Below are positions 34,601 through 43,179 of a stretch of 64,000 bases of DNA, piece after piece; the stretch's first letter is position 1; every line of letters starts with the position of its first letter. This stretch comes from Litorivivens lipolytica. Its GTDB lineage: Bacteria > Pseudomonadota > Gammaproteobacteria > Pseudomonadales > Spongiibacteraceae. The translations under genes were made by a program, and so were the position numbers. The notes beneath the pieces are model-generated. The model had not been told where the DNA came from and did not search any database. It worked only from the letters and a program-made list of their open reading frames with translations. The stretch is from the NCBI RefSeq assembly GCF_014191715.1, contig NZ_JACHWY010000003.1:310001-374000 (forward strand). Reading direction: 5' to 3'.

Positions 34601-35268
34601 GGCGAGCGTTTCATCACGCGTTCGTGCGTGTAGAGCGTATCCCCAAAAAAGGCCGGTTCTATATCTGAAATATTGAGGGTATGCACCTCAACGCCGGCCT
34701 CATTGGCTGCGAAATTGGCGGACAGACCATAGGTCAGGAGAACATCCGCCTTGCCTGACAGCAGGGTTTCAAGTTTCAAGGGTTCTGCAATGAGGATAGG
34801 TGCCGGTGCGCGGCTCACTCTCGACGCGATCAGCGACTGCAGTTCCTTGTTGATAAAATCATTGGGATTAACGGCGACGCGCAGACCAGAGATATCACGC
34901 AGAGATTGCAGCTTGCGATCACCGAGAGTGATCAGCGCGCCCGGACTGCGTTGAAACATGGGAGCCAACACCACCAGAGGATGCCCCTGGTCACGCCCCA
35001 GCAGAATATCGGAGCCGCCGATAGCAAAGTCAGCGCGCCCATCAATCAGCTCCTGTTGCACATTGCGAATCTTGCCGTTACCGTCGAATGCCGAGACAAT
35101 CTCCACATCCAAGCCGGCGTCCGCGTAGTAGCCCTGCCACTTAGCCGCGTAGTAGCCAGCGAACTGGAATTGATGCTCCCACTTCAACTGCAATACGACC
35201 CGTTCTCCGGCCAGACTGAGTGAGGCCAGAGCAAATAAGAAAAACGCTCTCGCGATGTGCAACAACAA
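31624..35268 (-). CDS. NMT1/THI5-like sensor with CHASE, PAS, GGDEF and EAL domains
   Basis: A 1214-residue multidomain c-di-GMP protein. Order: signal peptide (1-20); NMT1/THI5-type solute-binding domain (about 21-310, starting LQLKWEHQFQFAGYYAA, typical of thiamine-pyrimidine-precursor-binding proteins); two membrane segments near 333-375; a CHASE periplasmic domain (about 395-590); a membrane segment near 610; PAS (about 640-750); GGDEF with intact GGDEF at 850-854 and an I-site RSRD five residues before; EAL (EAL at 978-980) with ITEN, DDFGTGYSS, KIDKSF and EGVET all present. Both synthesis and breakdown domains look active. A fused periplasmic binding domain suggests direct sensing of a small molecule; no transporter genes are adjacent. 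The 3' end overlaps the lysR gene. Confidence 0.9.
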   Translation of the reverse strand: MLLHIARAFFLFALASLSLAGERVVLQLKWEHQFQFAGYYAAKWQGYYADAGLDVEIVSAFDGNGKIRNVQQELIDGRADFAIGGSDILLGRDQGHPLVVLAPMFQRSPGALITLGDRKLQSLRDISGLRVAVNPNDFINKELQSLIASRVSRAPAPILIAEPLKLETLLSGKADVLLTYGLSANFAANEAGVEVHTLNISDIEPAFFGDTLYTHERVMKRSPEMVRKFVEASIQGWHYAMKNPEVMATRISEIPRSVSHYESAQDYNRYFAKHVASLLYYPHIPLGFNDPTRWESVHRMLRSAGLVKSEALDAGFHYQADVQAQPKQSSSPWYLMAAGAAGLLLLLLVARLSPVFGMPLLIFGVVMGLALIIEAQQRGRFNEQQRHDVMSQLASIRVQLEGRINGQFALLRGVVGLIASEPDLSQQRYADFVSGLIDQDPLLVNIAAAPDLVVRHVYPLAGNRKAIGLDYRTNAEQMPMVELARDLRRMVVAGPLELVQGGRAIIGRAPVFLDKAGEDIFWGIVSAPVDFDGLVDDIGLNAPNLGLDVAMRHTRLAWAVGDPLIHGDIGVFERDPVSMRVSLGVVEWDIAATPKGGWQSAPAWMVWFWPAAIAIGLVLGLAVHIAFRQFGARIRLSGDLKRNESMLRRVSTIADVGGWQLDLRSGCEHVADEVFALHRMPPRTAGQSPTSWLDFYDETNRNLIKERIREAVSKGKSQTFEVVVEKEGEDAVWLRHIIEPVKEQERVIYLHGVVQDISAIRRADETIRRQATTDPLTGLPNRIQFSERLAAVLSTPRIEEQHVAILFIDLDHFKDVNDSLGHGVGDELLVALGRRFNNLLRSRDMVARLGGDEFTVMLPGVASARACSRVAEQLIALAKEPVTIGDHQVCTSASIGVSLYPQDGRDVETLLRHADQAMYAAKAAGRNTVRYFTSSMQEDVDRRHGLHVKLAAALKEKELSVFYQPIIDAASGQVVKCEALVRWGDVSPAEFIPLAEDTGMIVELGEFVMRQSCEDMAIINAETGTDIALAFNRSTREFLDESRTQHSVLDVLHDQSIFPNITVEITENLLMQDSSEIIDQLVELRRAGIKIAIDDFGTGYSSLSYLQKFPVDVVKIDKSFIRDIENSGDARSLVQAIISMAHSLRILVVAEGVETPGQFSILRQLGCHYLQGFYYSRALCREEFIDFVIQHNRNYPRMIDKSSSASRNHRLAGS

Positions 35269-35420
35269 TTTGTACTGCCTCGGACTATGTCACAGATATG
35301 CCATTCTACGGAGTGGCTATAAATTAGGCATCGCGACTTCTACCTACTCAACACCGGGCTTTATCAGCGGACGCTTTACAGGCACACTGCGCGCTGTTTG
35401 CTATAAGTTCCCCAATTATC

Positions 35421-37298
35421 ATGCCGTTACTGTCCGCCAAAGCCCTTGAATTCGCCATCGGCCAGCAAGTTCTGCTGGATAAAGCCGACCTCCAGCTCGA
35501 CCCGGGGGAGCGTGTTTGCCTGGTGGGCCGCAACGGCTCCGGCAAGTCCACACTGCTCTCAATCATTGCCGGCGAACTAACCCCGGATAGCGGCGAAATC
35601 CAGCTGGATCAAGGCGTTAAAGTCGCCAGCATGCCGCAGGCCCCCATTGAGGCCGCACCGGGCACAACCGTATTTCAGGCAGTTGCCGAAGGCCTGGACA
35701 GCGCCGGACAGCTACTGGCCCGCTACGAAGTGCTGGCCGCCGAGGGCAATCTTGACGAACTGGCCAAGGTGCAAGAGCAACTGGAGGCCGAAGGCGGCTG
35801 GGAATTCCACCAGCGGATCGAACAGACCCTGAGCCGCTTGAATCTGGATGGCCAGCAGACGCTGAGCGAGCTTTCCGGCGGCTGGCGCAGACGCGTCGCG
35901 CTGGCCCGGGCACTGGTTGCCCAGCCCGATATTCTGCTGCTGGACGAGCCCACCAACCACCTCGATATCGCCGCGATCGAATGGCTGGAGCAAGCGGTCC
36001 TCGGCTACGACGGCAGCGTACTCTTTATTACCCACGACCGGGCGTTGATCAACCGCCTAGCCACCCGCATTGTGCTGCTGGACCGGGGCAACCTGCGCAG
36101 CTACCCCGGCAACTTCGAAGAATACAGTCGTCGACTGGAAGAAGACCTGCGGATCGAGCAGGAACAAAACGCCCTGTTCGACAAACGCCTCGCCGAGGAA
36201 GAGCGCTGGATCCGCACCGGCATCAAGGCCCGGCGCACCCGCAACGAAGGCCGGGTAAGGGCCCTGAAACGACTGCGCGAGGAATATGCCCAGCGCCGCA
36301 ACCTGCAAGGCAATGCCCGCCTCAACATTGATCAGGGCGAGCGCAGCGGCAAGCTGGTTGCCGAACTCGAGAATGTCAGCCATGGCTACGGCGACAAATG
36401 CTTGATTGATCGCCTCGACCTGACCGTTAGCCGTGGTGACAAGCTGGCCCTGATTGGCCCCAACGGAGTTGGCAAAACCACCCTGCTGCGCTTGATCGTG
36501 GGCGAGTTGAGTCCGAATGAAGGCAGCGTCCGCCAGGGCAGCAAGCAGCAGATCGCCTATTTTGATCAAATGCGGTCCGTGCTCGATGACAACAAATCCG
36601 TGGTAGATGTGGTCGGTCAGGGCCGGGAAAGCCTGACTATCAACGGCAAACAAAAGCATATCATCAGCTATCTGGCAGACTTTCTCTTCACCGCCGAGCG
36701 GGCGCGCTCCCAGATACGGGTGCTGTCCGGTGGCGAGCGGGCGCGGGTTATTCTCGCCCTCCTCTTCAGCCAACCCGCCAACATTCTGATACTGGACGAA
36801 CCCACCAACGATCTGGATATGGAAACGCTGGAGCTGCTGGAAGAGTTGCTCACCGAATTTGACGGTACCGTGCTGCTGGTAAGCCACGACCGGGCTTTTG
36901 TGGATAATGTCGCCAGCGCCTGCCTGCTGTTTGAAGGCAATGGCCGGATAGATAACTTTGTCGGCGGTTACAGCGATATTCCCGCTCGCAAGTTAAAGGC
37001 CGCCTTTGCCACGGAACAGGAAAAACCCGCCGAACCCAAGCCCACGGCACCACCGCCGGCAGCCCCGAAGCCCGCGCAAAAGAAATTGAGCTATAAATTA
37101 CAGCGCGAGCTGGACGCCCTGCCGGACACCATTGCCGCACTGGAAGCGGAGATCGAAGCTCTCAGCGAGCGTAGCCAGCAGAGCGACTTTGCCGACCTGC
37201 CCCACGAGGAAATAACGGTACACTGGGAGTCGATTTCGGCCAAACAGACCGCGCTGGATGAGGCCATGGAGCGCTGGCTCGAGCTCTCAGAGATGTAA
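35421..37298 (+). CDS. uup: ABC-F family ATPase Uup
   Basis: A soluble ABC protein with two nucleotide-binding domains and no membrane part, 625 residues. Domain 1: GRNGSGKST (Walker A), LSGGWRRRVALARAL (signature), LLLDEPTNHLD (Walker B). Domain 2: GPNGVGKTT, LSGGERARVILA, LILDEPTNDLD. A proline/alanine-rich linker and a C-terminal coiled coil (LQRELDALPDTIAALEAEIE) are typical of Uup, which affects precise transposon excision and ribosome or DNA-junction function. The ribosome site is weak. It is divergent from the c-di-GMP gene across about 150 bases. Confidence 0.92.
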   Translation: MPLLSAKALEFAIGQQVLLDKADLQLDPGERVCLVGRNGSGKSTLLSIIAGELTPDSGEIQLDQGVKVASMPQAPIEAAPGTTVFQAVAEGLDSAGQLLARYEVLAAEGNLDELAKVQEQLEAEGGWEFHQRIEQTLSRLNLDGQQTLSELSGGWRRRVALARALVAQPDILLLDEPTNHLDIAAIEWLEQAVLGYDGSVLFITHDRALINRLATRIVLLDRGNLRSYPGNFEEYSRRLEEDLRIEQEQNALFDKRLAEEERWIRTGIKARRTRNEGRVRALKRLREEYAQRRNLQGNARLNIDQGERSGKLVAELENVSHGYGDKCLIDRLDLTVSRGDKLALIGPNGVGKTTLLRLIVGELSPNEGSVRQGSKQQIAYFDQMRSVLDDNKSVVDVVGQGRESLTINGKQKHIISYLADFLFTAERARSQIRVLSGGERARVILALLFSQPANILILDEPTNDLDMETLELLEELLTEFDGTVLLVSHDRAFVDNVASACLLFEGNGRIDNFVGGYSDIPARKLKAAFATEQEKPAEPKPTAPPPAAPKPAQKKLSYKLQRELDALPDTIAALEAEIEALSERSQQSDFADLPHEEITVHWESISAKQTALDEAMERWLELSEM

Positions 37299-37311
37299 GA
37301 CCATCGTGGGA

Positions 37312-37370
37312 AGTACGCATGGTATTGCCCGCCCCACACGCTAGTCTGGGAGGGCAATTGAGAGCGTACT
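37312..37370. repeat. Interrupted inverted repeat after uup
   Basis: AGTACGC-N5-ATTGCCC (37312-37330) is mirrored by GGGCAAT-N5-GCGTACT (37352-37370): two paired blocks of 7 bases with equal 5-base internal loops and a 21-base apex. It lies 13 bases after the uup stop and 3 bases before the next start codon. No T-run follows, so a processing or translation-control hairpin is as likely as a terminator. Confidence 0.55.
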
Positions 37371-37373
37371 GCC

Positions 37374-37715
37374 ATGAGCATCAAGATTTACCTGACAATT
37401 CAACGCAGGCGCGAAGCGCCGTGGGCCTCGCAACCCACCGGCAGAGAACCCACCCCCGAGGGTGAGTATCTCGTAAAGCTTCGTTCCGACACCCCTGAAA
37501 GTCGCCTGGCCAGCGCGGCCTATGACGCTGTACTGGTTTCTTACCCTCACGCCCAAGCCGAAGGCTACGACGTCAGCGTTGTCGACGAGAAAGGCCAGAT
37601 TGTGCTGGACACCGAACTGCCAGCCTACGGCGAAATGCGCGGCCACAGCTTGAGCGTTACCCGCCTTCCTGAAATAGAGCCCTTCAGAGCAGTCGCTAAC
37701 GGAGACTTCTACTAG
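37374..37715 (+). CDS. Hypothetical protein, 113 residues
   Basis: I do not recognise this protein. It begins MSIKIYLTIQRRREAPW and is acidic towards the end, with a likely beta-rich middle (EGYDVSVVDEKGQIVLDTELP). No signal peptide or membrane helix is visible. Residue composition is normal for a real protein, and it fills the space between uup and the convergent MAPEG gene, ending 4 bases inside the latter. The ATG at 37374 has only a distant GAGAG upstream and sits immediately after an inverted repeat. An opposing frame (37341-37898) looks like a shadow. Confidence 0.6.
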   Translation: MSIKIYLTIQRRREAPWASQPTGREPTPEGEYLVKLRSDTPESRLASAAYDAVLVSYPHAQAEGYDVSVVDEKGQIVLDTELPAYGEMRGHSLSVTRLPEIEPFRAVANGDFY

Positions 37716-38149
37716 AGCACCACCAGCGCTGCCTGAACGGCCATCCACAACAAGGCCAGGGTGCTGACCGCAAAGATCATCAGTCGCGGCATCACCTTGT
37801 TCACGGTCGCGTGAATCAGACTGTGAATAACACGCAAGCCGACGTAGGCCCAAGCCACCTGAACCATCAGCGTGCCTTCCGTACCGATAAAGGCCCACAC
37901 CATTGCCGTGGCGTAAAAGATGGTGGGGTGTTCCATCAGGTGATTGTAGTTATCCGCCTTCCACTGAATCTGCTTGGGCATCAAGCCGGCCAGTTCAGCG
38001 GTGCGCTCACCTTTTTGCGGATGCACGCGGTTCTTAATCAGATAGGGAATGCGCGTACCCGCCATCCAGGCCAGCATAAAACAGGTCCAGAGAACGAGGG
38101 CAATGACGGGGCCGAGAATCGGATCGAGGGCAGTATTGAAATCAGGCAT
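37712..38149 (-). CDS. MAPEG family membrane protein
   Basis: A 145-residue four-helix protein of the MAPEG (eicosanoid/glutathione membrane protein) family. Typical features are the first helix PVIALVLWTCFMLAWMAG, the conserved loop DNYNHLMEHPTIFYATA (Asn, His, Glu, Pro) and GLRVIHSLIHA. Bacterial members often have glutathione-transferase or peroxidase-like activity or none known. The ATG at 38149 is supported by GGAGAG; a longer frame to 38164 is not needed. Convergent with the small hypothetical gene. Confidence 0.88.
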   Translation of the reverse strand: MPDFNTALDPILGPVIALVLWTCFMLAWMAGTRIPYLIKNRVHPQKGERTAELAGLMPKQIQWKADNYNHLMEHPTIFYATAMVWAFIGTEGTLMVQVAWAYVGLRVIHSLIHATVNKVMPRLMIFAVSTLALLWMAVQAALVVL

Positions 38150-38230
38150 GAAAACTCTCCGCAAAGATTATTTTTGTTACGCAGGCGAGTGTAACCCAGC
38201 GCCGCGCGCAGCATAAGCGTGAGAGTGAAT

Positions 38231-38248
38231 GGCCCGCGAAAGCGGGCC
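38231..38248 (-). terminator. Hairpin after purA
   Basis: GGCCCGC and GCGGGCC form a perfect 7-base GC-rich stem with a 4-base loop, 11 bases after the purA stop. No U-run follows on the minus strand, so termination would be inefficient or Rho-assisted. Confidence 0.45.
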
Positions 38249-38258
38249 TATCGAACAA

Positions 38259-39581
<1,323 letters not shown>

Positions 39582-39584
39582 CTA

Positions 39585-40745
39585 TCAGCGCGACACGAGG
39601 TGCCAGTCGCCGTCTTTGAACACCAGCTCGCGATCGCAAGCCGATACCTGTGTGTCGCCCGGCAGGGCAAAAATTACCTGTTCGCCCGCAGCGCGCAGTG
39701 ACTGCACTTTCTGCCACAGGGCGGCATCCTTGCTGTTGGGCGCCAGAATAGCGGCACCTTCCTCGCAATCGGGCAGAAGTGCCAGCAGGGCTTTCAGGTC
39801 GATACTGAAACCCGTGGCCGGTCGGGCGCGGCCGAAAACCCGGCCGATATCGTCGTAGCGGCCACCCGAGGCCAGCGCCCGGTCGCAGTCGCTGGACAGG
39901 GCGGAAAATACGGCGCCGGTATGGTAGTGATATCCGCGCAGTTCCGCCAGATCAAAATACAGGGCCACACCGGGGAAGCGCTCGCGCACTTCACCGGCCA
40001 GCTGATCGAGGGCCTCAATAGCGGCAATGGCGCGAGGGTAGGCTTTCAGCAAGTCACGCCCACGGTCCAGCACATCGTCGTTGCCGTGCAGCTCGGCCAG
40101 ACCGGCCATCGCCTGTTTGATTTTGTCATCCAGTGGCAATTCCGCCAGCAGGCTGTCGAGTTCGGCGGCGGCTTTCCGTTGCAGAATCGAGAAATAGCGC
40201 TGTTCAGTGGCTTCATCCAATGCCGAAACTACGGATTCGTAGATACCCACATGACCGAGATCGAGGGTCAGGTTGCGGGCACCCGCCACCGTCAGGGTCT
40301 GCAGCATCAGGCTGATGATTTCGAGATCGCTATCGGTGCTGGAATCGCCGTAGAGTTCGGCACCCAGTTGAATCGGTGAGCGCGACGCCAGCGGCGCCTT
40401 GGGTCGGGTATGCAGCACACTGCCCGCATAACACAGCCGGGTCACACCGTCGCGCCCCAGACTGTGGGCATCGATGCGAGCGGCCTGAGGAGTGATATCG
40501 GCGCGCAGGCCCATCATGCGGCCGGTGAGCTGGTCGGTCACGCGAAAGGTGAGCAGATCGATGTCACTCCCGAGCCCTACCAGCAGGGACTCGGTGTATT
40601 CCATCAGCGGCGGAATCACCAGCTCGTAGCCCCAACTCTGATAAAGGTCGAGGAGCTCACGCCGCAGGTGCTCAACCTTGGCCGCATCCTTCGGCAGCAA
40701 TTCCTCTACCCCATCGGGCAGCAACCAGCGGTCGGCAATGGTCAT
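39585..40745 (-). CDS. hisZ: ATP phosphoribosyltransferase regulatory subunit HisZ
   Basis: A class-II aminoacyl-tRNA-synthetase-like protein (HisRS paralogue) that complexes with short-form HisG to start histidine biosynthesis. The 386 residues show LLPDGVEELLPKDA at the start, SWGYELVIPPLMEYTESLL (motif 1 region), TFRVTDQLTGRMMGLRADITPQAARI (motif 2) and the tail SGGRYDDIGRVFGRARPATGFS. The hisG partner is not in this window, so a short-form hisG should be elsewhere. AGGACG precedes the ATG; 34 bases separate it from purA. Confidence 0.95.
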   Translation of the reverse strand: MTIADRWLLPDGVEELLPKDAAKVEHLRRELLDLYQSWGYELVIPPLMEYTESLLVGLGSDIDLLTFRVTDQLTGRMMGLRADITPQAARIDAHSLGRDGVTRLCYAGSVLHTRPKAPLASRSPIQLGAELYGDSSTDSDLEIISLMLQTLTVAGARNLTLDLGHVGIYESVVSALDEATEQRYFSILQRKAAAELDSLLAELPLDDKIKQAMAGLAELHGNDDVLDRGRDLLKAYPRAIAAIEALDQLAGEVRERFPGVALYFDLAELRGYHYHTGAVFSALSSDCDRALASGGRYDDIGRVFGRARPATGFSIDLKALLALLPDCEEGAAILAPNSKDAALWQKVQSLRAAGEQVIFALPGDTQVSACDRELVFKDGDWHLVSR

Positions 40746-40752
40746 AATCGTC

Positions 40753-40938
40753 CTATCTTACCCAGTACAGCAGGGCCAGTCCGGAAAGCATACTGAGCAG
40801 CCCTATAATGCGAATCTGTCGGTCGTTGCTCTGTGCGACATTGAGGATAACTTCACGCCAGCGGCGGGGACTGATAAAGGGCATCAGACCTTCGATAACC
40901 ATCACCAGGCTGAGGGCGACTGCCAGCTCCTGCCACAT
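40753..40938 (-). CDS. DUF2065 (YjeT-like) small membrane protein
   Basis: A 61-residue protein with two hydrophobic helices: LAVALSLVMVIEGLMPFISP and GLLSMLSGLALLYWVR. This is the DUF2065 pattern, regularly found next to hflC and purA in Gammaproteobacteria. Function unknown. It starts downstream of the hflC terminator and runs 7 bases into the hisZ region, so it probably begins the DUF2065-hisZ-purA transcript. Confidence 0.9.
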   Translation of the reverse strand: MWQELAVALSLVMVIEGLMPFISPRRWREVILNVAQSNDRQIRIIGLLSMLSGLALLYWVR

Positions 40939-40984
40939 TGCTCGTTACCACTTACCCGTCTTGGCGCTCAAAACACGCACACAC

Positions 40985-41041
40985 AAAAAAACCGCGCAGT
41001 TCTTATCCGTTTAACCGTAAAACGGTAAGCACTGCCCGGTT
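40985..41041 (-). terminator. Intrinsic terminator after hflC
   Basis: Reading the minus strand: AACCG-g-GCAGT-gc-TTA, an inner hairpin built on CCGTTTTACGGTTAAACGG, then TAA-ga-ACTGC-g-CGGTT followed by TTTTTTT. The long stem and the U-run make a convincing Rho-independent terminator, about 30 bases after the hflC stop. It closes the miaA/hfq/hflX/hflK/hflC block. Confidence 0.85.
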
Positions 41042-41071
41042 GCGTTATTGTAACATGATCCGGCGCGGATG

Positions 41072-41953
41072 TTAGCGCCGACTAGCCTTGTCTTCCTTCA
41101 GGTACTGGAAGAACTCCCCTTCTGAGTCGACCACCAGAATGTCGTCCTTGCCCTTGAAGGAATCGCGGTAGGCCGCGAGGCTTCGCAGGAAATTGTAAAA
41201 CTCTGGGTCGCGGGTATAGGCCTGAGCGTAAATCTCGGCGGCCTTGGCGTCGCCGTCACCGCGAATGCGCTCGGCATCCCGGTAGGCATTTGCCTCAATG
41301 ACCGTGCGCTCGCGGTCAGCCGCGGCCTTGATAAATTCCGCCTGCTCTTTACCGGTTGAGCGATGCTCACGCGCCTCGCGCTGACGCTCGGAGCGCATCC
41401 GGTCGAACACGGACTCACTCACCTGCTGCGGCAGATCGATGCGCTTAACCCGGATATCGACGACTTCGATACCAAATTCAGTGGTCGCGATCTCGTTCAG
41501 CTTCTGGGTCAACTCCACCATCAACAGGTCGCGCTCGCCGGACACCACTTCATGCACGGTGCGGTTACCGAACTGGTTACGCAGGCCGTCGTTAATACGC
41601 TGCGCCAACAGACGGTGGGCGCGGGATTCATCCCCACCCTGCGTCGCAGTGTAGTACTTGAAGGTGTCGATAACGCGCCACTTGGCGTAGAAGTCCACAT
41701 CCAGCGGCTTTTTCTCCAGCGTCAGAAAACGCTCGGGAGAAGAATCCAGAGTCAGAATTCGGCCATCGAATTTGTGCAGCGAGTGCACAAAGGGAATTTT
41801 GAAATGCAGACCCTTGTCCAGATCAGGGTTGGCTACCTGACCAAACTTGAGCAGCACACCGCGCTCGGTTTCCTTGATCACAAACATCGTTTGTGCGCCC
41901 AGCATGATAGCGAGGCCGAGAATGATCAGAACGCCCATTCCACGGTTATTCAT
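41072..41953 (-). CDS. hflC: HflC, protease modulator (SPFH/band-7)
   Basis: A membrane-anchored SPFH protein forming a large complex with HflK around the FtsH protease and limiting its activity. The 293 residues begin with one N-terminal helix (GVLIILGLAIMLGAQTMFVI), then ETERGVLLKFGQV, IGVEVVDIRVKRIDLP-like segment (IEVVDIRVKRIDLP) and a charged coiled-coil region EREAREHRSTGKEQAEFIK. It is 2 bases after hflK, and GGGAGGG precedes the ATG. Followed by a strong terminator. Confidence 0.96.
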   Translation of the reverse strand: MNNRGMGVLIILGLAIMLGAQTMFVIKETERGVLLKFGQVANPDLDKGLHFKIPFVHSLHKFDGRILTLDSSPERFLTLEKKPLDVDFYAKWRVIDTFKYYTATQGGDESRAHRLLAQRINDGLRNQFGNRTVHEVVSGERDLLMVELTQKLNEIATTEFGIEVVDIRVKRIDLPQQVSESVFDRMRSERQREAREHRSTGKEQAEFIKAAADRERTVIEANAYRDAERIRGDGDAKAAEIYAQAYTRDPEFYNFLRSLAAYRDSFKGKDDILVVDSEGEFFQYLKEDKASRR

Positions 41954-41955
41954 GA

Positions 41956-43089
41956 TTAACGGCCCTCCCGACGGCGTGACTGGGTTTCGCGGCGCAACTG
42001 ATCCACCACACGGTTGGTCAGCTCCTCAATATCAATATCGTCGATGCTGCCATAGCTGCCGCCAGCGCCACCTTTAGCAATACGGTCCAGGGGCAAATAG
42101 AGCATATTGTTGCCGCCCTCGACATCCACCATCACCTTGGTGCTGTTACTGTAGACGTCCTGCATGGCATCAATATAGAGGCGGCGGCGAGTTACTTCCG
42201 GGGCCTTCTTGTACTCGGTCAGCAGCTTGGTAAAGCGAGCGGCTTCACCTTCGGCGCGAGCGACCACCTGATCCCGGTAGGCGTTGGCCTCTTCCAGCTG
42301 ACGCTGTGCCGCACCGCGCGCTTCCGGAATAATCGTATTGGCGTAGGCTTCGGCTTCGTTTTTCAAACGCACCTTGTCTTCCTTGGCCCTGGTTACATCG
42401 TTAAAGGCGTCCTGCACCTGCTCGGGTGCGCGGGATTCCTTGATGTTGACCTCCGACACCAGAATGCCCGTCTGGTAGGTATCCAGATAATTCTGCAGAC
42501 GCTGTTTGACATCCACGGCCATTTTTTCACGGCCCGCGGTAATGACATCATCCATCGACGAGCCGCCGACAACGTGGCGCAGAGCACTTTCCATCGCCTG
42601 CTCGAGGCTGTGCTCGGGGTTGCGCACTTTCAGCAGGAAGTGGACTGGATCAGACACGGTGTACTGCACCGACATGGGCACTTCAACAATGTTTTCGTCT
42701 TCGGTAAGCATGGAAGCGCGGTGTTCAGCCTGACGCACGGTGGTGACGTTAACCTTTTCCACGACATCGATCAGCGGCGGACTCCAATGCAGACCCGCAC
42801 CGTGGGTGGTGTTATAAACCCCCAGACGCAGAACCACTGCTTTTTCCTGCTCATCGACTTGGTAAAAGCCGAACACCGCCCAGATAAAGGCCGCGATGAC
42901 GAGAATGACACCCGCGGAGCCAAACCCAAAGCCTGAGGGCGAACCACCCTGACCACCGCTGTTGCCACCGAAAATTCCGCCGAGCTGCTCTTTGAACTTT
43001 TTCAGCGCTTCGTCGAGATCCGGTGGCCCCTGATTGTTGCCGCCACCCCACGGGTCGTTGTTATTGCCACCCGGTTCATTCCAGGCCAT
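41956..43089 (-). CDS. hflK: HflK, protease modulator (SPFH/band-7)
   Basis: Partner of HflC in the FtsH-HflKC complex. The 377 residues begin with the typical glycine/asparagine-rich cytoplasmic leader (MAWNEPGGNNNDPWGGG), one helix near 62-80 (ILVIAAFIWAVFGFYQV), then DEQEKAVVLRLG and the SPFH domain with LVSEVNIKESRAPEQVQDAF. The ribosome site TTTAGGAG is ideal. It lies 90 bases downstream of hflX. Confidence 0.96.
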   Translation of the reverse strand: MAWNEPGGNNNDPWGGGNNQGPPDLDEALKKFKEQLGGIFGGNSGGQGGSPSGFGFGSAGVILVIAAFIWAVFGFYQVDEQEKAVVLRLGVYNTTHGAGLHWSPPLIDVVEKVNVTTVRQAEHRASMLTEDENIVEVPMSVQYTVSDPVHFLLKVRNPEHSLEQAMESALRHVVGGSSMDDVITAGREKMAVDVKQRLQNYLDTYQTGILVSEVNIKESRAPEQVQDAFNDVTRAKEDKVRLKNEAEAYANTIIPEARGAAQRQLEEANAYRDQVVARAEGEAARFTKLLTEYKKAPEVTRRRLYIDAMQDVYSNSTKVMVDVEGGNNMLYLPLDRIAKGGAGGSYGSIDDIDIEELTNRVVDQLRRETQSRRREGR

Positions 43090-43179
43090 GCGATTCTCCT
43101 AAACCAACTAATATGTCGTCGCCAAAAGCGACTCGAAGTCTACCAAACTTTGGGCTGCGGTTAACCCGTGCCACACTCC

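Noticed and set aside
37341-37898. 185-codon minus-strand frame
   Set aside because: It covers both the 113-residue plus-strand gene and the MAPEG gene end, and its composition (Gly/Arg/Ala-rich, no domain) is that of a shadow frame.
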